DNA of 64,000 bases from Bifidobacterium erythrocebi (GTDB lineage Bacteria; Actinomycetota; Actinomycetes; Actinomycetales; Bifidobacteriaceae). This document shows positions 13,119 through 20,967 of this stretch, one piece after another (position 1 is the stretch's first letter; every line of letters begins with the position of its first letter). Position numbers and translations under genes: made by a program. The notes under the pieces were generated by a model that searched no databases, was not told the origin of the DNA, and saw only the letters and a list, made by a program, of their open reading frames with translations. Location: NCBI RefSeq assembly GCF_012932675.1, contig NZ_JAAIIF010000002.1, positions 102,663 to 166,662 on the forward strand, in the 5' to 3' direction.

Positions 13119-14312
13119 ACCGCGGCCCGCAGTGCGGTAGGGGATCGTGGCATGGAAATCCCAACGGTTCTCCGACTGTTCGATGTTCCATTGCCCGTGG
13201 CATGCTTCGACGGTACGCCGGTAGCGTTCCAAACCCGAGCGCAATCCAATAGCGTTATTCGGTTTCGGCTTGTCGGAAAGGTCGATGCTGCAGGAATCGT
13301 CTCCCCACGCGATCAGCATGGTATATCCGCCGGATACGTCGGCGTGTCTGGCGATGTTGCCGAACAGTTCACGCATCAGACCGACGACCAGTGATGCCAT
13401 ATCCGCGTCGATGGTTGTCGGTTCCGTGCCGAGACGCATGACCTCACCGGTGAAGCCGCTTGCGGCAAGGCTGCTTCGGCACGTGTGGATGATGTCATCA
13501 AGTTCACCCAGACCGTTTTCGGCATACTGCCGAAACGGTTCGTGCGATTCGTGCGATTTATGCGGTTCGCGCGGTTCACGCATGTCGCGTTGTCGTATCG
13601 CATCGCCGTCGTCTTCGAGCGTAAGGATGGCTTTTCTGGTGTGGGTCAAGGCATCGACCGCCATGTTGCGGACATTCGACCACGCCTCGCGCTGGTCTTC
13701 CGCGCATAGCGTCAACTGGTATTCGGCCATCATGATGATGTCGCTCAGATCATTCGTCGTATAGTCGTGGAGATTCTGCGCGATGCCCGCATTGGCGAGC
13801 AGCGTCTGCTCCCGTTGCATCTGCCGTTGCCGTTCGCCGTTCCTGCGTATAAGCGTGCTGACGCACAGCGTCAACGCAACGAGGCACGGGAAGGAAAGCA
13901 GATTGTTGTCGATTGTCGGGAACGCGACGGTATCGGGGGAGAACACGATGGCGCCAAGCAATGCGATGCCGGCCAAAGCCGCTTCGACGAGATTCGAATA
14001 ACCGATGAATCCCACCGCGAGCAGTGCTAGAAGCAGCATTGGCACGAACGCGATGCCGCCGAACAGGAAATCGGCCACGGATAAGGCGATGATGGCATAG
14101 CAGCCGCGACCCGGAACAAACGTGAACCAGCCTACGGCGAGGATGGTGATGATGGCGCAGCACAGGTATTTGGGCCAGTATGAGCCGTCGTTCGCCCAGA
14201 TGAAACCGATGTTGGCGATCGCGATGCAACCGAGCAGGATGGTGGTCACGGCAAGTGCGCCGTGGGGCATGGCCACGGTGGTTCCGTGACGGACAGCAGT
14301 GAGACGTTTCAT
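13104..14312 (-). CDS. Histidine kinase of a two-component system (HisKA_3 type)
   Basis: About 402 aa if it starts at 14312 (TAGGA just upstream); an ATG at 14327 is possible but lacks a ribosome binding site. There are five or six transmembrane segments in the first 160 residues and no sizeable extracellular domain. A short coiled linker precedes the phospho-acceptor box GIAQNLHDYTTNDL (His near residue 182) and a C-terminal ATPase with GLMRELFGNIARHA (N-box) and NAIGLRSGLERY (G-box). This layout suits the LuxR/NarL-type regulator encoded 42 bp upstream on the same strand. A 15-residue repeat-encoded insert (REPREPHKSHESHEP) lies between the two domains. Confidence 0.88.
   Translation of the reverse strand: MKRLTAVRHGTTVAMPHGALAVTTILLGCIAIANIGFIWANDGSYWPKYLCCAIITILAVGWFTFVPGRGCYAIIALSVADFLFGGIAFVPMLLLALLAVGFIGYSNLVEAALAGIALLGAIVFSPDTVAFPTIDNNLLSFPCLVALTLCVSTLIRRNGERQRQMQREQTLLANAGIAQNLHDYTTNDLSDIIMMAEYQLTLCAEDQREAWSNVRNMAVDALTHTRKAILTLEDDGDAIRQRDMREPREPHKSHESHEPFRQYAENGLGELDDIIHTCRSSLAASGFTGEVMRLGTEPTTIDADMASLVVGLMRELFGNIARHADVSGGYTMLIAWGDDSCSIDLSDKPKPNNAIGLRSGLERYRRTVEACHGQWNIEQSENRWDFHATIPYRTAGRGSEKP
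13537..13581. repeat. Five 9-bp tandem repeats inside the kinase gene
   Basis: Units GGTTCGTGC, GATTCGTGC, GATTTATGC, GGTTCGCGC and GGTTCACGC are head to tail, in frame. On the minus strand they encode Arg/His-Glu/Lys-Pro/Ser triplets. Each gain or loss of a unit changes the protein by three residues without a frameshift. Confidence 0.85.
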
Positions 14313-14354
14313 GGTTCCTAGGCTCATGGGCGGAAATCGGATTGCATCTGCTGA

Positions 14355-14996
14355 TCAGATGATATGTGCGTCGCGGCATGCCGTAATGACGTCATGCCAT
14401 TCGGAGGCGTGGAATTTCGCTTTGATGTTGCGGCGATGGGAGAAAACCGTGTCGGCGGAGATGCCAAGTCGTGTCGCGATCTGCTTCGCGTTCAGACCGG
14501 AGGCGCTGAGTGTGAGAATGCGTTGCTCGGCGCTGGTGAGTCTTGGCATGGCTGTGGGTTCGCGGCCGGTTGGAACGGCGGCTGGCGTGAAGGTGGGGTG
14601 CGGGGTACGCAATACGTCGATGATCGCCGAAGGTAGTTGTTCGGAAAGCGTTGTTTTGTCCAGAATCGTCGGAATGCCGGCCTGTGTTGCCTCCGCCCGG
14701 TAAAGCTCCGGTTCGTATGAAGTCATGCCGATGATTGCGGTCTCGGGGGAGACCTGGTGAAGGATCCGCGCGACTTGTGGTCCCGTGACTCCGTTCAAGG
14801 CCATGTCGAGAAGCAGTATGTTGGTGGGGCTGTTACCGGACTGGCATTCCTGTATGGCTCGCGTCGGGAACGTCGTCGACCAGAGGCTCAGCTCCAACCC
14901 GTTTCTGTGATTCAGCTGGTTCAGCATTAATGTGATGTATTGCATTGCGCAGGCGTCGTTGTCGAGCACACCGATGCGTACGTTATGAACAGTCAT
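14355..14996 (-). CDS. Response regulator, NarL/FixJ type
   Basis: 213 aa from the ATG at 14996 (AGGGGG 4 nt upstream). The receiver domain has VLDND (acidic pocket), NILLLDMALNG with the phospho-acceptor Asp near residue 64, and a conserved Thr/Lys pair further on (GMTS; LDKT). A LuxR-type HTH lies near the C-terminus: LTSAEQRILTLSASGLNAKQ and then LGISADTVFSHRRNI. It is transcribed before the kinase and divergently from the duplicated ABC cassette, whose promoters carry a 16-bp dyad that is its likely binding site. Confidence 0.92.
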   Translation of the reverse strand: MTVHNVRIGVLDNDACAMQYITLMLNQLNHRNGLELSLWSTTFPTRAIQECQSGNSPTNILLLDMALNGVTGPQVARILHQVSPETAIIGMTSYEPELYRAEATQAGIPTILDKTTLSEQLPSAIIDVLRTPHPTFTPAAVPTGREPTAMPRLTSAEQRILTLSASGLNAKQIATRLGISADTVFSHRRNIKAKFHASEWHDVITACRDAHII

Positions 14997-15069
14997 ATTC
15001 CCCCTAGGCATCATGCTTGCAGTGTATCGCATTGCCTCGCTGTGGAACGATGCCGTTTCGGGAAACCGT

Positions 15070-15145
15070 CTGCAGTTTACTGCAGGCGCGTTGGGCTGAT
15101 CGGCCGTGCCCGCATACATTGGTCCCGTAAGACAAACTGTCTTGC
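15070..15145 (+). promoter_or_regulatory. Cassette promoter copy 1: dyad operator, -10 and 5' hairpin
   Basis: The 16-bp dyad CTGCAGTTTACTGCAG (15070-15085) is followed by TACATT (-10, 15115-15120) and by an inverted repeat AAGACAaacTGTCTT inside 15127-15145, close to the expected transcript start. The whole block recurs at 16330-16406. Its position between the regulator and the permease fits control by that regulator. Confidence 0.6.
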
Positions 15146-15201
15146 CAACCATGCAGGGACACCATGCAGGGACGATATACAGAGACGAGGAGGGATGACG
15201 G

Positions 15202-16068
15202 GTGATCAATGCCATGCTGTTACAAGCGCAATTGCGAAGAGGCCTGTTTAGCATTCGGTTTGCCATTGTCGTGGTGTTGTCGCTGTTCCTGGTCGGATTC
15301 CAATGGTGGACGATACGACATGCGGGATATAGACTGCCATATCACCAGCCGACGTTCTTGGACGAGACGCTGTTGTTTTCCAGCTATGGCAGTGGAACTA
15401 CGCTATATCAGTTTCTGTTTCCTTTTCTGGCCGCATTAGCTGGAGGAAGCACACTGGCCGTGGAACGCCGCAGTGGCAGATTGACGTTTCTGCAGGCTCG
15501 TTCAAGCTATGGCGTCGTGGAACGCACCTCCTTGTGCTCGGGTTTTCTGCTGGGAGCTCTGGGAGGCGTGCTCCCCTACGTCATCGATGTTCTCCTTGCT
15601 GCTGGGGGAAATCCCCATTTGTCGTTTATCGATGGCGTGGAGAGTTCGGATGTCGATATTGCGAGCTTCCAATTCATTCTGATTTCCACGAATGGATGGG
15701 TTTATCCGATTTATCGGTTCAACCAGGTGCTGTGCATTGTCGTCGTCGGACTGCTAATGGCGGCGCTGTCAGGATTGTTTGTATGCTTGGCTGTTGCGAT
15801 TTCGCCGTTCGTAAGGCATCGGAACGTGGAAGTGCTCGTGCCGGTTGCCTTCCTGCTGTTGTGGTGGATGCTTCCGGGGATAATCCAGCTTTCCTCCATA
15901 TCAAGCCATGTTGAGGAACTGAATCCAATTCTCTATCTCCAACTTGATGGTTTCGAAACGCCTGGGGCGAACATCGCGAACCTTATTGGCATCGCTATGA
16001 CCTTGGTCGGTTTTCCGGCGATAGTAGCCGTATTATGCTGGCTGCAAAGGAGGTTCCATGACCGGTGA
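15202..16068 (+). CDS. ABC-2 type permease subunit, copy 1
   Basis: A 288-aa protein starting at GTG 15202 behind GAGGAGGG. Six hydrophobic segments are visible: after residue 19, near 70-90, 110-135, 175-205, 210-232 and 258-282. AVERRSGR follows the second, as in many ABC-2 permeases. It is closely similar along its whole length to the protein encoded at 16932-17789; shared stretches include FAIVVVLSLFLVGFQWW and LQARSSYGVVERTSLCSGF. Its 3' end overlaps a truncated copy of the next permease gene by 11 bp, the same overlap as in copy 2. No ATPase sits in this copy, so it would have to use the one at 19156. Confidence 0.8.
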   Translation: MINAMLLQAQLRRGLFSIRFAIVVVLSLFLVGFQWWTIRHAGYRLPYHQPTFLDETLLFSSYGSGTTLYQFLFPFLAALAGGSTLAVERRSGRLTFLQARSSYGVVERTSLCSGFLLGALGGVLPYVIDVLLAAGGNPHLSFIDGVESSDVDIASFQFILISTNGWVYPIYRFNQVLCIVVVGLLMAALSGLFVCLAVAISPFVRHRNVEVLVPVAFLLLWWMLPGIIQLSSISSHVEELNPILYLQLDGFETPGANIANLIGIAMTLVGFPAIVAVLCWLQRRFHDR

Positions 16069-16258
16069 GCTGTTCACGCCGCTGAGGAGGCTGTCCCCCA
16101 ACGCGAAGAGCATCATGTGCTTGGCCGGAATATGCGGCATGGCGTATCTCGTTTCGTTGCCTTCGAACGGTTGCTGCGGAGTCTCACCGACGAGTTTCGC
16201 TTGAACGCCCTATGGTCGGTGCTTGTCGATCATCGCTTCTCTGTGTCTGGAGTCGTAT
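16058..16258 (+). pseudogene. Decayed copy of the second permease subunit
   Basis: From ATG 16058 to about 16156 the DNA is identical to the start of the intact gene at 17779. About 118 bp present there are then missing. Similarity resumes at GCCTTCGAACG and fades after about 16258, where copy 2 of the promoter begins. The deletion shifts the frame, leaving a 48-codon stub that stops at 16202-16204. This is the scar of a cassette duplication. Confidence 0.85.
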
Positions 16259-16329
16259 TTTCCCTAGGCGCATCATGCTTGCAGTGTGTTGCATTGCCTC
16301 GCTGCGGGACGATCGTTTCGGGAGACCGT

Positions 16330-16406
16330 CTGCAGTTTACTGCAGATACGCTGGGATGGCCGGCCGTGCCCGCATACATTGGTTCCCGTAAGACAAGATG
16401 TCTTAC
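16330..16406 (+). promoter_or_regulatory. Cassette promoter copy 2: dyad operator, -10 and 5' hairpin
   Basis: Second occurrence of the dyad CTGCAGTTTACTGCAG (16330-16345) and of TACATT (16375-16380). The hairpin here is perfect: GTAAGACAagaTGTCTTAC (16388-16406). Flanking sequence from about 16255 to 16430 is a near copy of 15000-15180. It precedes the secreted-protein gene. Confidence 0.62.
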
Positions 16407-16435
16407 AAACCATACAGAGACAAGGAGTTCCAAAG

Positions 16436-16867
16436 ATGAAATCTCTGAGTATGAACAAAGTGGGGAAATGGTGCGCAGCCGTTATAGTCGCGATTGCCTC
16501 CATGTTCTGTTTCGCGGCACCGGCTATGGCTAACAATCATGCTGATACCGCATGGAGCGCATATCTGAAGAAATGGGAAACCGCAGATACGCCGAATAGG
16601 CAAAAGCAGGATGCTTCCTATGCGTACATCAAAGCTGACGCCATTACCGAAAATCGAACTGTCAGAGTTTGGGCGCTCTCATTCAATAACGGTGATGTTG
16701 GATCTGACACAGTAAAAATAAAGGCTAAGAATTCATACTTCATTAGCCAATATGCGTATGAATGGAATGGCTATAAGCCTCGGCAAATCCATCTTCGGCT
16801 GCAAAATGATTTAGCATACGGAACAACAACGCAGGCATGGGGAGTTTGGAGTCCTGATTCCGTCTGA
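16436..16867 (+). CDS. Small secreted protein of the ABC cassette (DUF2712-like)
   Basis: A 143-aa protein with AAGGAG 8 nt before the ATG. The signal peptide runs to about AAPAMA|NNHAD, leaving a ~110-residue exported chain without cysteines, rich in Tyr/Trp/Asn, ending GTTTQAWGVWSPDSV. Pattern features (YLKKW, SYAYIKA, RVWALS, SDTVKIKAKNSY, IHLRLQND and the final Gly-x-Trp) match my recollection of DUF2712 proteins, small secreted proteins found beside ABC-2 transporters in Firmicutes. An HMM search would settle this. Codon use is clearly more AT-rich than the neighbours, suggesting acquisition. It could be a signal, a bacteriocin-like toxin or a transporter substrate; no function is established. 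Confidence 0.65.
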   Translation: MKSLSMNKVGKWCAAVIVAIASMFCFAAPAMANNHADTAWSAYLKKWETADTPNRQKQDASYAYIKADAITENRTVRVWALSFNNGDVGSDTVKIKAKNSYFISQYAYEWNGYKPRQIHLRLQNDLAYGTTTQAWGVWSPDSV

Positions 16868-16931
16868 TGTGTTGTTTGTGTGGTGGATAAGCATATATGC
16901 CCATCCACCACACATGGCTTTAGGAATTTGC

Positions 16932-17789
16932 ATGATTAGTAAAAAAATGCTCTTTACGCAACTGCGAAGAGGCCTGCTTAGCATTCGGTTTGCCATTGTC
17001 GTGGTGTTGTCGCTGTTCCTGGTCGGATTCCAATGGTGGACGATGCGGCATACGGGCTACAGGATTCAATGGCATGAGCCGACGTTTTTGGATGAAGTGC
17101 TGCTGTTCGCGCCTGATGGTAGCGGCACGACATTGTATCTTTTTCTGTTTCCCTTTTTAGCCGCGTTGGTAGGTGGCAGCGTGCTTGCCGTGGAACGACG
17201 CAGCGGAAGGTTGTTGCTGCTTCAGGCTCGTTCTAGTTATGGCGTTGTGGAGCGTACATCGTTGTGCTCCGGGTTCCTGCTCGGGGCTTTGGGAGGAGTG
17301 CTTCCGTATGTCATGAGCCTCGTGTTTTCGGCGGTCAGGAATCCCCACTTGACGTTTATCGACGGTGTGGAGAGTTCTGATATGGAAATTCGGAGTTTCC
17401 AATACATATTGGTGTCGTCGGAGTCATGGATATATCCGATATATCGTCTGAACCAACCACTGTGCATTGTTGTTCTTGGATTGCTGGTGGCCGTTATTTC
17501 AGGATTGTTCACATGCATAGCAGTTGCGATTTCGCCGTTTGTGAAGCGTGGGCACGTTGAGGTGATGGTTCCGGTTGCTTTCATGCTGTTGTGGTGGATG
17601 CTCCCGGTTTATGTTCCGCACCTTCCATATACGGAAGACGCCAATCCGATCCTTTACCTAGATGTCGATAGTTCCCGTCCTTGGGAAGCGAAAACCGCCA
17701 ATCTCATAGGCATTGCGATAACGCTTGTGGCCCTTCCCGCGATAACCGCCGTGCTGTGCTGGCTGCAAAGGAGGTTCCATGACCGGTGA
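16932..17789 (+). CDS. ABC-2 type permease subunit, copy 2
   Basis: 285 aa from the ATG at 16932 (TAGGAA upstream), the start that aligns with copy 1; upstream in-frame ATGs would add a non-homologous leader. Six transmembrane segments, with the same AVERRSGR and SSYGVVERTSLC motifs as copy 1. It is 64 bp downstream of the secreted protein and overlaps the next permease gene by 11 bp, so it is translationally coupled. Copies 1 and 2 differ mostly in the loops (LPYHQP versus IQWHEP, for example). Confidence 0.8.
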   Translation: MISKKMLFTQLRRGLLSIRFAIVVVLSLFLVGFQWWTMRHTGYRIQWHEPTFLDEVLLFAPDGSGTTLYLFLFPFLAALVGGSVLAVERRSGRLLLLQARSSYGVVERTSLCSGFLLGALGGVLPYVMSLVFSAVRNPHLTFIDGVESSDMEIRSFQYILVSSESWIYPIYRLNQPLCIVVLGLLVAVISGLFTCIAVAISPFVKRGHVEVMVPVAFMLLWWMLPVYVPHLPYTEDANPILYLDVDSSRPWEAKTANLIGIAITLVALPAITAVLCWLQRRFHDR

Positions 17790-18471
17790 GCTGTTCACGC
17801 CGCTGAGGAGGCTGTCCCCCAACGCGAAGAGCATCATGTGCTTGGCCGGAATATGCGGCATGGCGTATCTCGTTTCGGTGTTGCAGCAACCTTTTTCCCT
17901 ACTTGATCTGTACCAGGGGTGCATGGTGGAAGTGTCGGAACGTGTGGTTCTGCCCGCGAACCTCATACTGTTCTGCATGGGGTGTGCACGGTTCGGTGCC
18001 TTCGAACGGGTGCGGCGTAATCCCACTGACGAGTTTCGCTTGAACGCCCTATGGTCGGTGTTCGTATCGGTCGTCGTCTCTCTGATCGTCTGGTGCGTTT
18101 TCATCATCGCGAATGTGCTGAAGGAGAGTCTGAACGACCCGCGGCAGTGGGTGCTATGCACGATTATGCTGGCGCAACTGTTCATGATGAACATGTCGGT
18201 GACATTGGCCGTCTGGCTGTTGATGAACATGGGTATGGATTGGGGTCAGGTGCTGCCGCCGATCATCGTCGTCTTCATCATCGCCGACTTCTGTCTGAAG
18301 CCCATGGCCGGCGATCTGACCCGATACGCCTTCTACTTCTGGTATCCGATCAGCGATTCCTGGGTAACGGTGTTCGTGCGGCAGGTGTTGCCTTTCATCG
18401 GTTACTGCATGCTTATGGCCATGATGAACATGGCTGCTTTCCATCGCGCCGACAGATTGAGATTGACATGA
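17779..18471 (+). CDS. Membrane permease subunit of the ABC cassette
   Basis: 230 aa, about six transmembrane segments, no signal peptide and no recognisable soluble domain. It starts at ATGACCGGTGA inside the end of the preceding gene and ends in ATGA, overlapping the next start. A truncated copy of this gene sits at 16058-16258. By position it is a second ABC-2 subunit; sequence similarity to named families is not evident to me. Confidence 0.7.
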   Translation: MTGELFTPLRRLSPNAKSIMCLAGICGMAYLVSVLQQPFSLLDLYQGCMVEVSERVVLPANLILFCMGCARFGAFERVRRNPTDEFRLNALWSVFVSVVVSLIVWCVFIIANVLKESLNDPRQWVLCTIMLAQLFMMNMSVTLAVWLLMNMGMDWGQVLPPIIVVFIIADFCLKPMAGDLTRYAFYFWYPISDSWVTVFVRQVLPFIGYCMLMAMMNMAAFHRADRLRLT

Positions 18472-19127
18472 TGGTGTGGAAGAGGACTCTGCAGGTGCTG
18501 CGCGAAGGCAACGGTCTTCGTCTGATGCTTGTGCTCATGTACGCGGTAATGACGTACCGTTTTTACACGAGCGGCCAGGATTGCAGGATTTTCATCGGCA
18601 TGTTCCGCGCCCCCGAGTCATACATGCCGTCCGGATTGGAAAGCAACTTGTACGCCATCGGATTCATGGTGGTTGGCGTGGCGTTGATGCTCGAACGCCC
18701 TTCGGAATACCTCAGTATTCCCGAAACGATGGTGTACGTGCGCAGACCCCGAGGTCTACTGAGATTCCTTGGATATTGCGCGATAGTGGGGGCGTATTGC
18801 CTCGTCTATGCCGGCGTGCAGCTGGCTGTGGCTCTTCACGTGGTGTACGCGTCCCCCAAACAGCTGATGATCGGTGCGGTATGCGCGGGCTGGACGTTGC
18901 TGGTGCTGGCATTGATCATCAACCTGGGCTACCTCGGTAGGAACCGCCCCTACGGTTATCTTGCGGCAATGGTGCTGTACATCGTGCCGTTGTCGTATAT
19001 GCCGTTGATGCGCTGGCTGCTCGAATCGCCTCTGGGCGTACCGAATTGGAGCGTGGCATTGGGCGTTCTGACGGCGGCGCTGATCGTGGCGAATTATGCG
19101 CTGTTCGAGCGTCTGGAAATCATCTGA
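18468..19127 (+). CDS. Membrane permease subunit of the ABC cassette
   Basis: 219 aa, starting at ATG 18468 with a 4-bp ATGA overlap. Six hydrophobic segments; a conserved-looking cytoplasmic loop ETMVYVRRPRGLLRF follows the second. It is the third membrane protein of the cassette, immediately before the ATPase. Together the three differ from the usual single ABC-2 permease and may form a hetero-oligomeric membrane complex. Confidence 0.7.
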   Translation: MMVWKRTLQVLREGNGLRLMLVLMYAVMTYRFYTSGQDCRIFIGMFRAPESYMPSGLESNLYAIGFMVVGVALMLERPSEYLSIPETMVYVRRPRGLLRFLGYCAIVGAYCLVYAGVQLAVALHVVYASPKQLMIGAVCAGWTLLVLALIINLGYLGRNRPYGYLAAMVLYIVPLSYMPLMRWLLESPLGVPNWSVALGVLTAALIVANYALFERLEII

Positions 19128-19155
19128 ATCATAGTCGTTTCGTAAGGAGAACATC

Positions 19156-19791
19156 ATGTATATCACCATCGATCACGCGTCGAAGACCATCAAGAACAAG
19201 CAGGTGCTGCGGGATGTCAGCGCCGGGTTCGAACGCGGAAGAATCTACGGCGTGGTGGGCCCGAACGGTTCGGGCAAGACCATGTTGCTGCGTGCGATCT
19301 GCGGGTTCATCCGGTTGGACGCGGGCACGGTGACCATGAACGGCGAGCCTGTCGTGTTCAATCGGAAGCTGCCGGACTCCGTGGGTGTGATCATTGAGAA
19401 TCCGGGATTCGTGCTTTCGGAAACCGGCATGCAGAACCTGAAGTATTTGGCGGGCATCAATAAGGATTTCGATCAGGAGGAAACGGAACGGCTGCTGCGA
19501 CTGTTCGATCTGCTGGATCATGCCGACGCCAAGGTGAAATCGTATTCGCTGGGTATGCGGCAGAAGCTCGCCATCGTGCAAGCGCTGATGGAACACCAGC
19601 ACCTCATCGTGCTGGACGAGCCGACGAACGGATTGGATCAGGAATCCGTGGCGATGTTCCTTGAGGAAATGCGACGTCAACGGGATCGGGGCGCCACCGT
19701 CATCATCGCATCCCATCACTTCGATGAACTCAACCAGATCGCCGATTATTGCTATACAATGCGTGACGGCGTTCTCCGCGCTGAGGACTGA
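19156..19791 (+). CDS. ABC transporter ATP-binding protein of the cassette
   Basis: 211 aa with AAGGAG upstream. A complete nucleotide-binding domain: Walker A GPNGSGKT, Q-loop region near GVIIENPG, signature SLGMRQK (a variant of LSGGQ), Walker B LIVLDEPTNGLD and H-loop IIASHHF. The short length and signature are typical of ABC-2 exporters such as bacteriocin-immunity or peptide-export pumps. It is last in the cassette, energising the membrane subunits encoded upstream. Confidence 0.9.
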   Translation: MYITIDHASKTIKNKQVLRDVSAGFERGRIYGVVGPNGSGKTMLLRAICGFIRLDAGTVTMNGEPVVFNRKLPDSVGVIIENPGFVLSETGMQNLKYLAGINKDFDQEETERLLRLFDLLDHADAKVKSYSLGMRQKLAIVQALMEHQHLIVLDEPTNGLDQESVAMFLEEMRRQRDRGATVIIASHHFDELNQIADYCYTMRDGVLRAED

Positions 19792-19839
19792 ACCGCGGCT
19801 CGGGCCACGCTTGGGCAACAGGCCGAGCCGCAAACTGAA

Positions 19840-19872
19840 AAGGAGTCTTCCCGATACCCGGGAAGACTCCTT
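19840..19872. terminator. Bidirectional terminator between the ABC cassette and the FKBP gene
   Basis: A 14-bp perfect stem (AAGGAGTCTTCCCG at 19840-19853 with 19859-19872) with a 5-nt loop. The minus strand continues CTTTTC. It separates the convergent genes ending at 19791 and 19932. Confidence 0.8.
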
Positions 19873-19931
19873 CGCTATATTAGCCGAAATCCGCCGATTG
19901 GAATCCGCTGCGGAACGGCTAGGGCAACCGA

Positions 19932-20900
19932 TCAGTACGCGGCGAGAATATCGACCACGAACACCAGCGTCGAATTCGCCGGAATCGAGCCGGTGGCCTT
20001 ATTGCCATAACCCTTGTCCGGCGGAATCACCAGCAGCACCTGGGAGCCGACGGTCTGGCCGATTAGGCCATCCTTCCAACCTTGGATGATCTGGCCGGAG
20101 GAGGAGACATCGGCATCGAAGGTGGTGTTCTTGTCCCACGAGGAATCGAACTGCTTGCCGTCGGTCGTCCAACCGGTGTACTTCACCACCGCGGTCATGG
20201 AATTGGTGATCTTCGTGCCCTTGCCCTTGATGAGCGTTTGGGTGATCTGCTTATCGACCGAACCCTGGCCGTTCATATCGATGGAAGGCTTGCCGTCCTT
20301 CGCCAGCGTCACCTTCGGCAACAATGCCGGGATATCGGCGACCTTATCGCCTTCCGCACGGGTGAGGTCCTTCGACTTGGAGACGAGCGTGTAGACGAGA
20401 ATGTAGGAGGTGTTCGCGGAATTGCTGTCGTTGATGCCGAATGCGATGGAAGTGTTGAGCTTCTGGCCGACCATCGCCTTGTATGGTTCGATCTGCTTGA
20501 GGTTCGAGTCGGACAGCAGGATCGAGCAGTCGGGGGTGTTCTTCTCCCAGGAGCTCATGAGTTCGGAGCCGTCCTTGACGTTCATGGCGATGCCTTGGGC
20601 GCAGACGCGGTCACCCTTCTGGATGGTGTCGCCGTTACCCTTCTGCAGCACCGCGTAGGTGTTGTTCTGCACCGTCATGGGGGTCTTGAACGTGACCTTC
20701 GGTTTCTCCCCGAGCTTACCGGTGGCGGTGATTCCGGAGATCTGGTCCATGTTGACCGTCTGCTTGCTGGAATCCTTGGACGAGGAGTCCGACGAGGAAG
20801 ATGAGCTATTGGAACAACCCGCAAGCGTGGCGCACATGGCCAGCGCGCATCCGGCCGCCAGAGCGGAGCGGAGCAGTGCGGTGATTTTCTGTGAATGCAT
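19932..20900 (-). CDS. FKBP-type peptidyl-prolyl isomerase lipoprotein
   Basis: 322 aa from MHSQKITALL at 20900, with TACAGT 8 nt upstream (probable leaderless start). The lipoprotein signal peptide has lipobox LAGC, then a Ser-rich linker. An N-terminal, less conserved FKBP-like half precedes a canonical C-terminal FKBP domain: GWTTDGKQFDSSW, IIQGWKDGLIGQTVGSQVLL, IPPDKGYG and LVFVVDILA. It is a membrane-tethered foldase for exported proteins. Confidence 0.9.
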   Translation of the reverse strand: MHSQKITALLRSALAAGCALAMCATLAGCSNSSSSSSDSSSKDSSKQTVNMDQISGITATGKLGEKPKVTFKTPMTVQNNTYAVLQKGNGDTIQKGDRVCAQGIAMNVKDGSELMSSWEKNTPDCSILLSDSNLKQIEPYKAMVGQKLNTSIAFGINDSNSANTSYILVYTLVSKSKDLTRAEGDKVADIPALLPKVTLAKDGKPSIDMNGQGSVDKQITQTLIKGKGTKITNSMTAVVKYTGWTTDGKQFDSSWDKNTTFDADVSSSGQIIQGWKDGLIGQTVGSQVLLVIPPDKGYGNKATGSIPANSTLVFVVDILAAY

Positions 20901-20967
20901 GACAAACCACTGTAGCCGGAAACCTTGATTTTCCAGCAATACCGCCCTTTGTTAGAATGGTGGGGTT

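Noticed and set aside
16436..16867. Lactococcin 972-type bacteriocin
   Set aside because: Secreted and ABC-linked, but the usual Gly-Gly-x-Trp and Tyr/His-rich pattern and the giant immunity membrane protein are missing; DUF2712-like pattern fits better.
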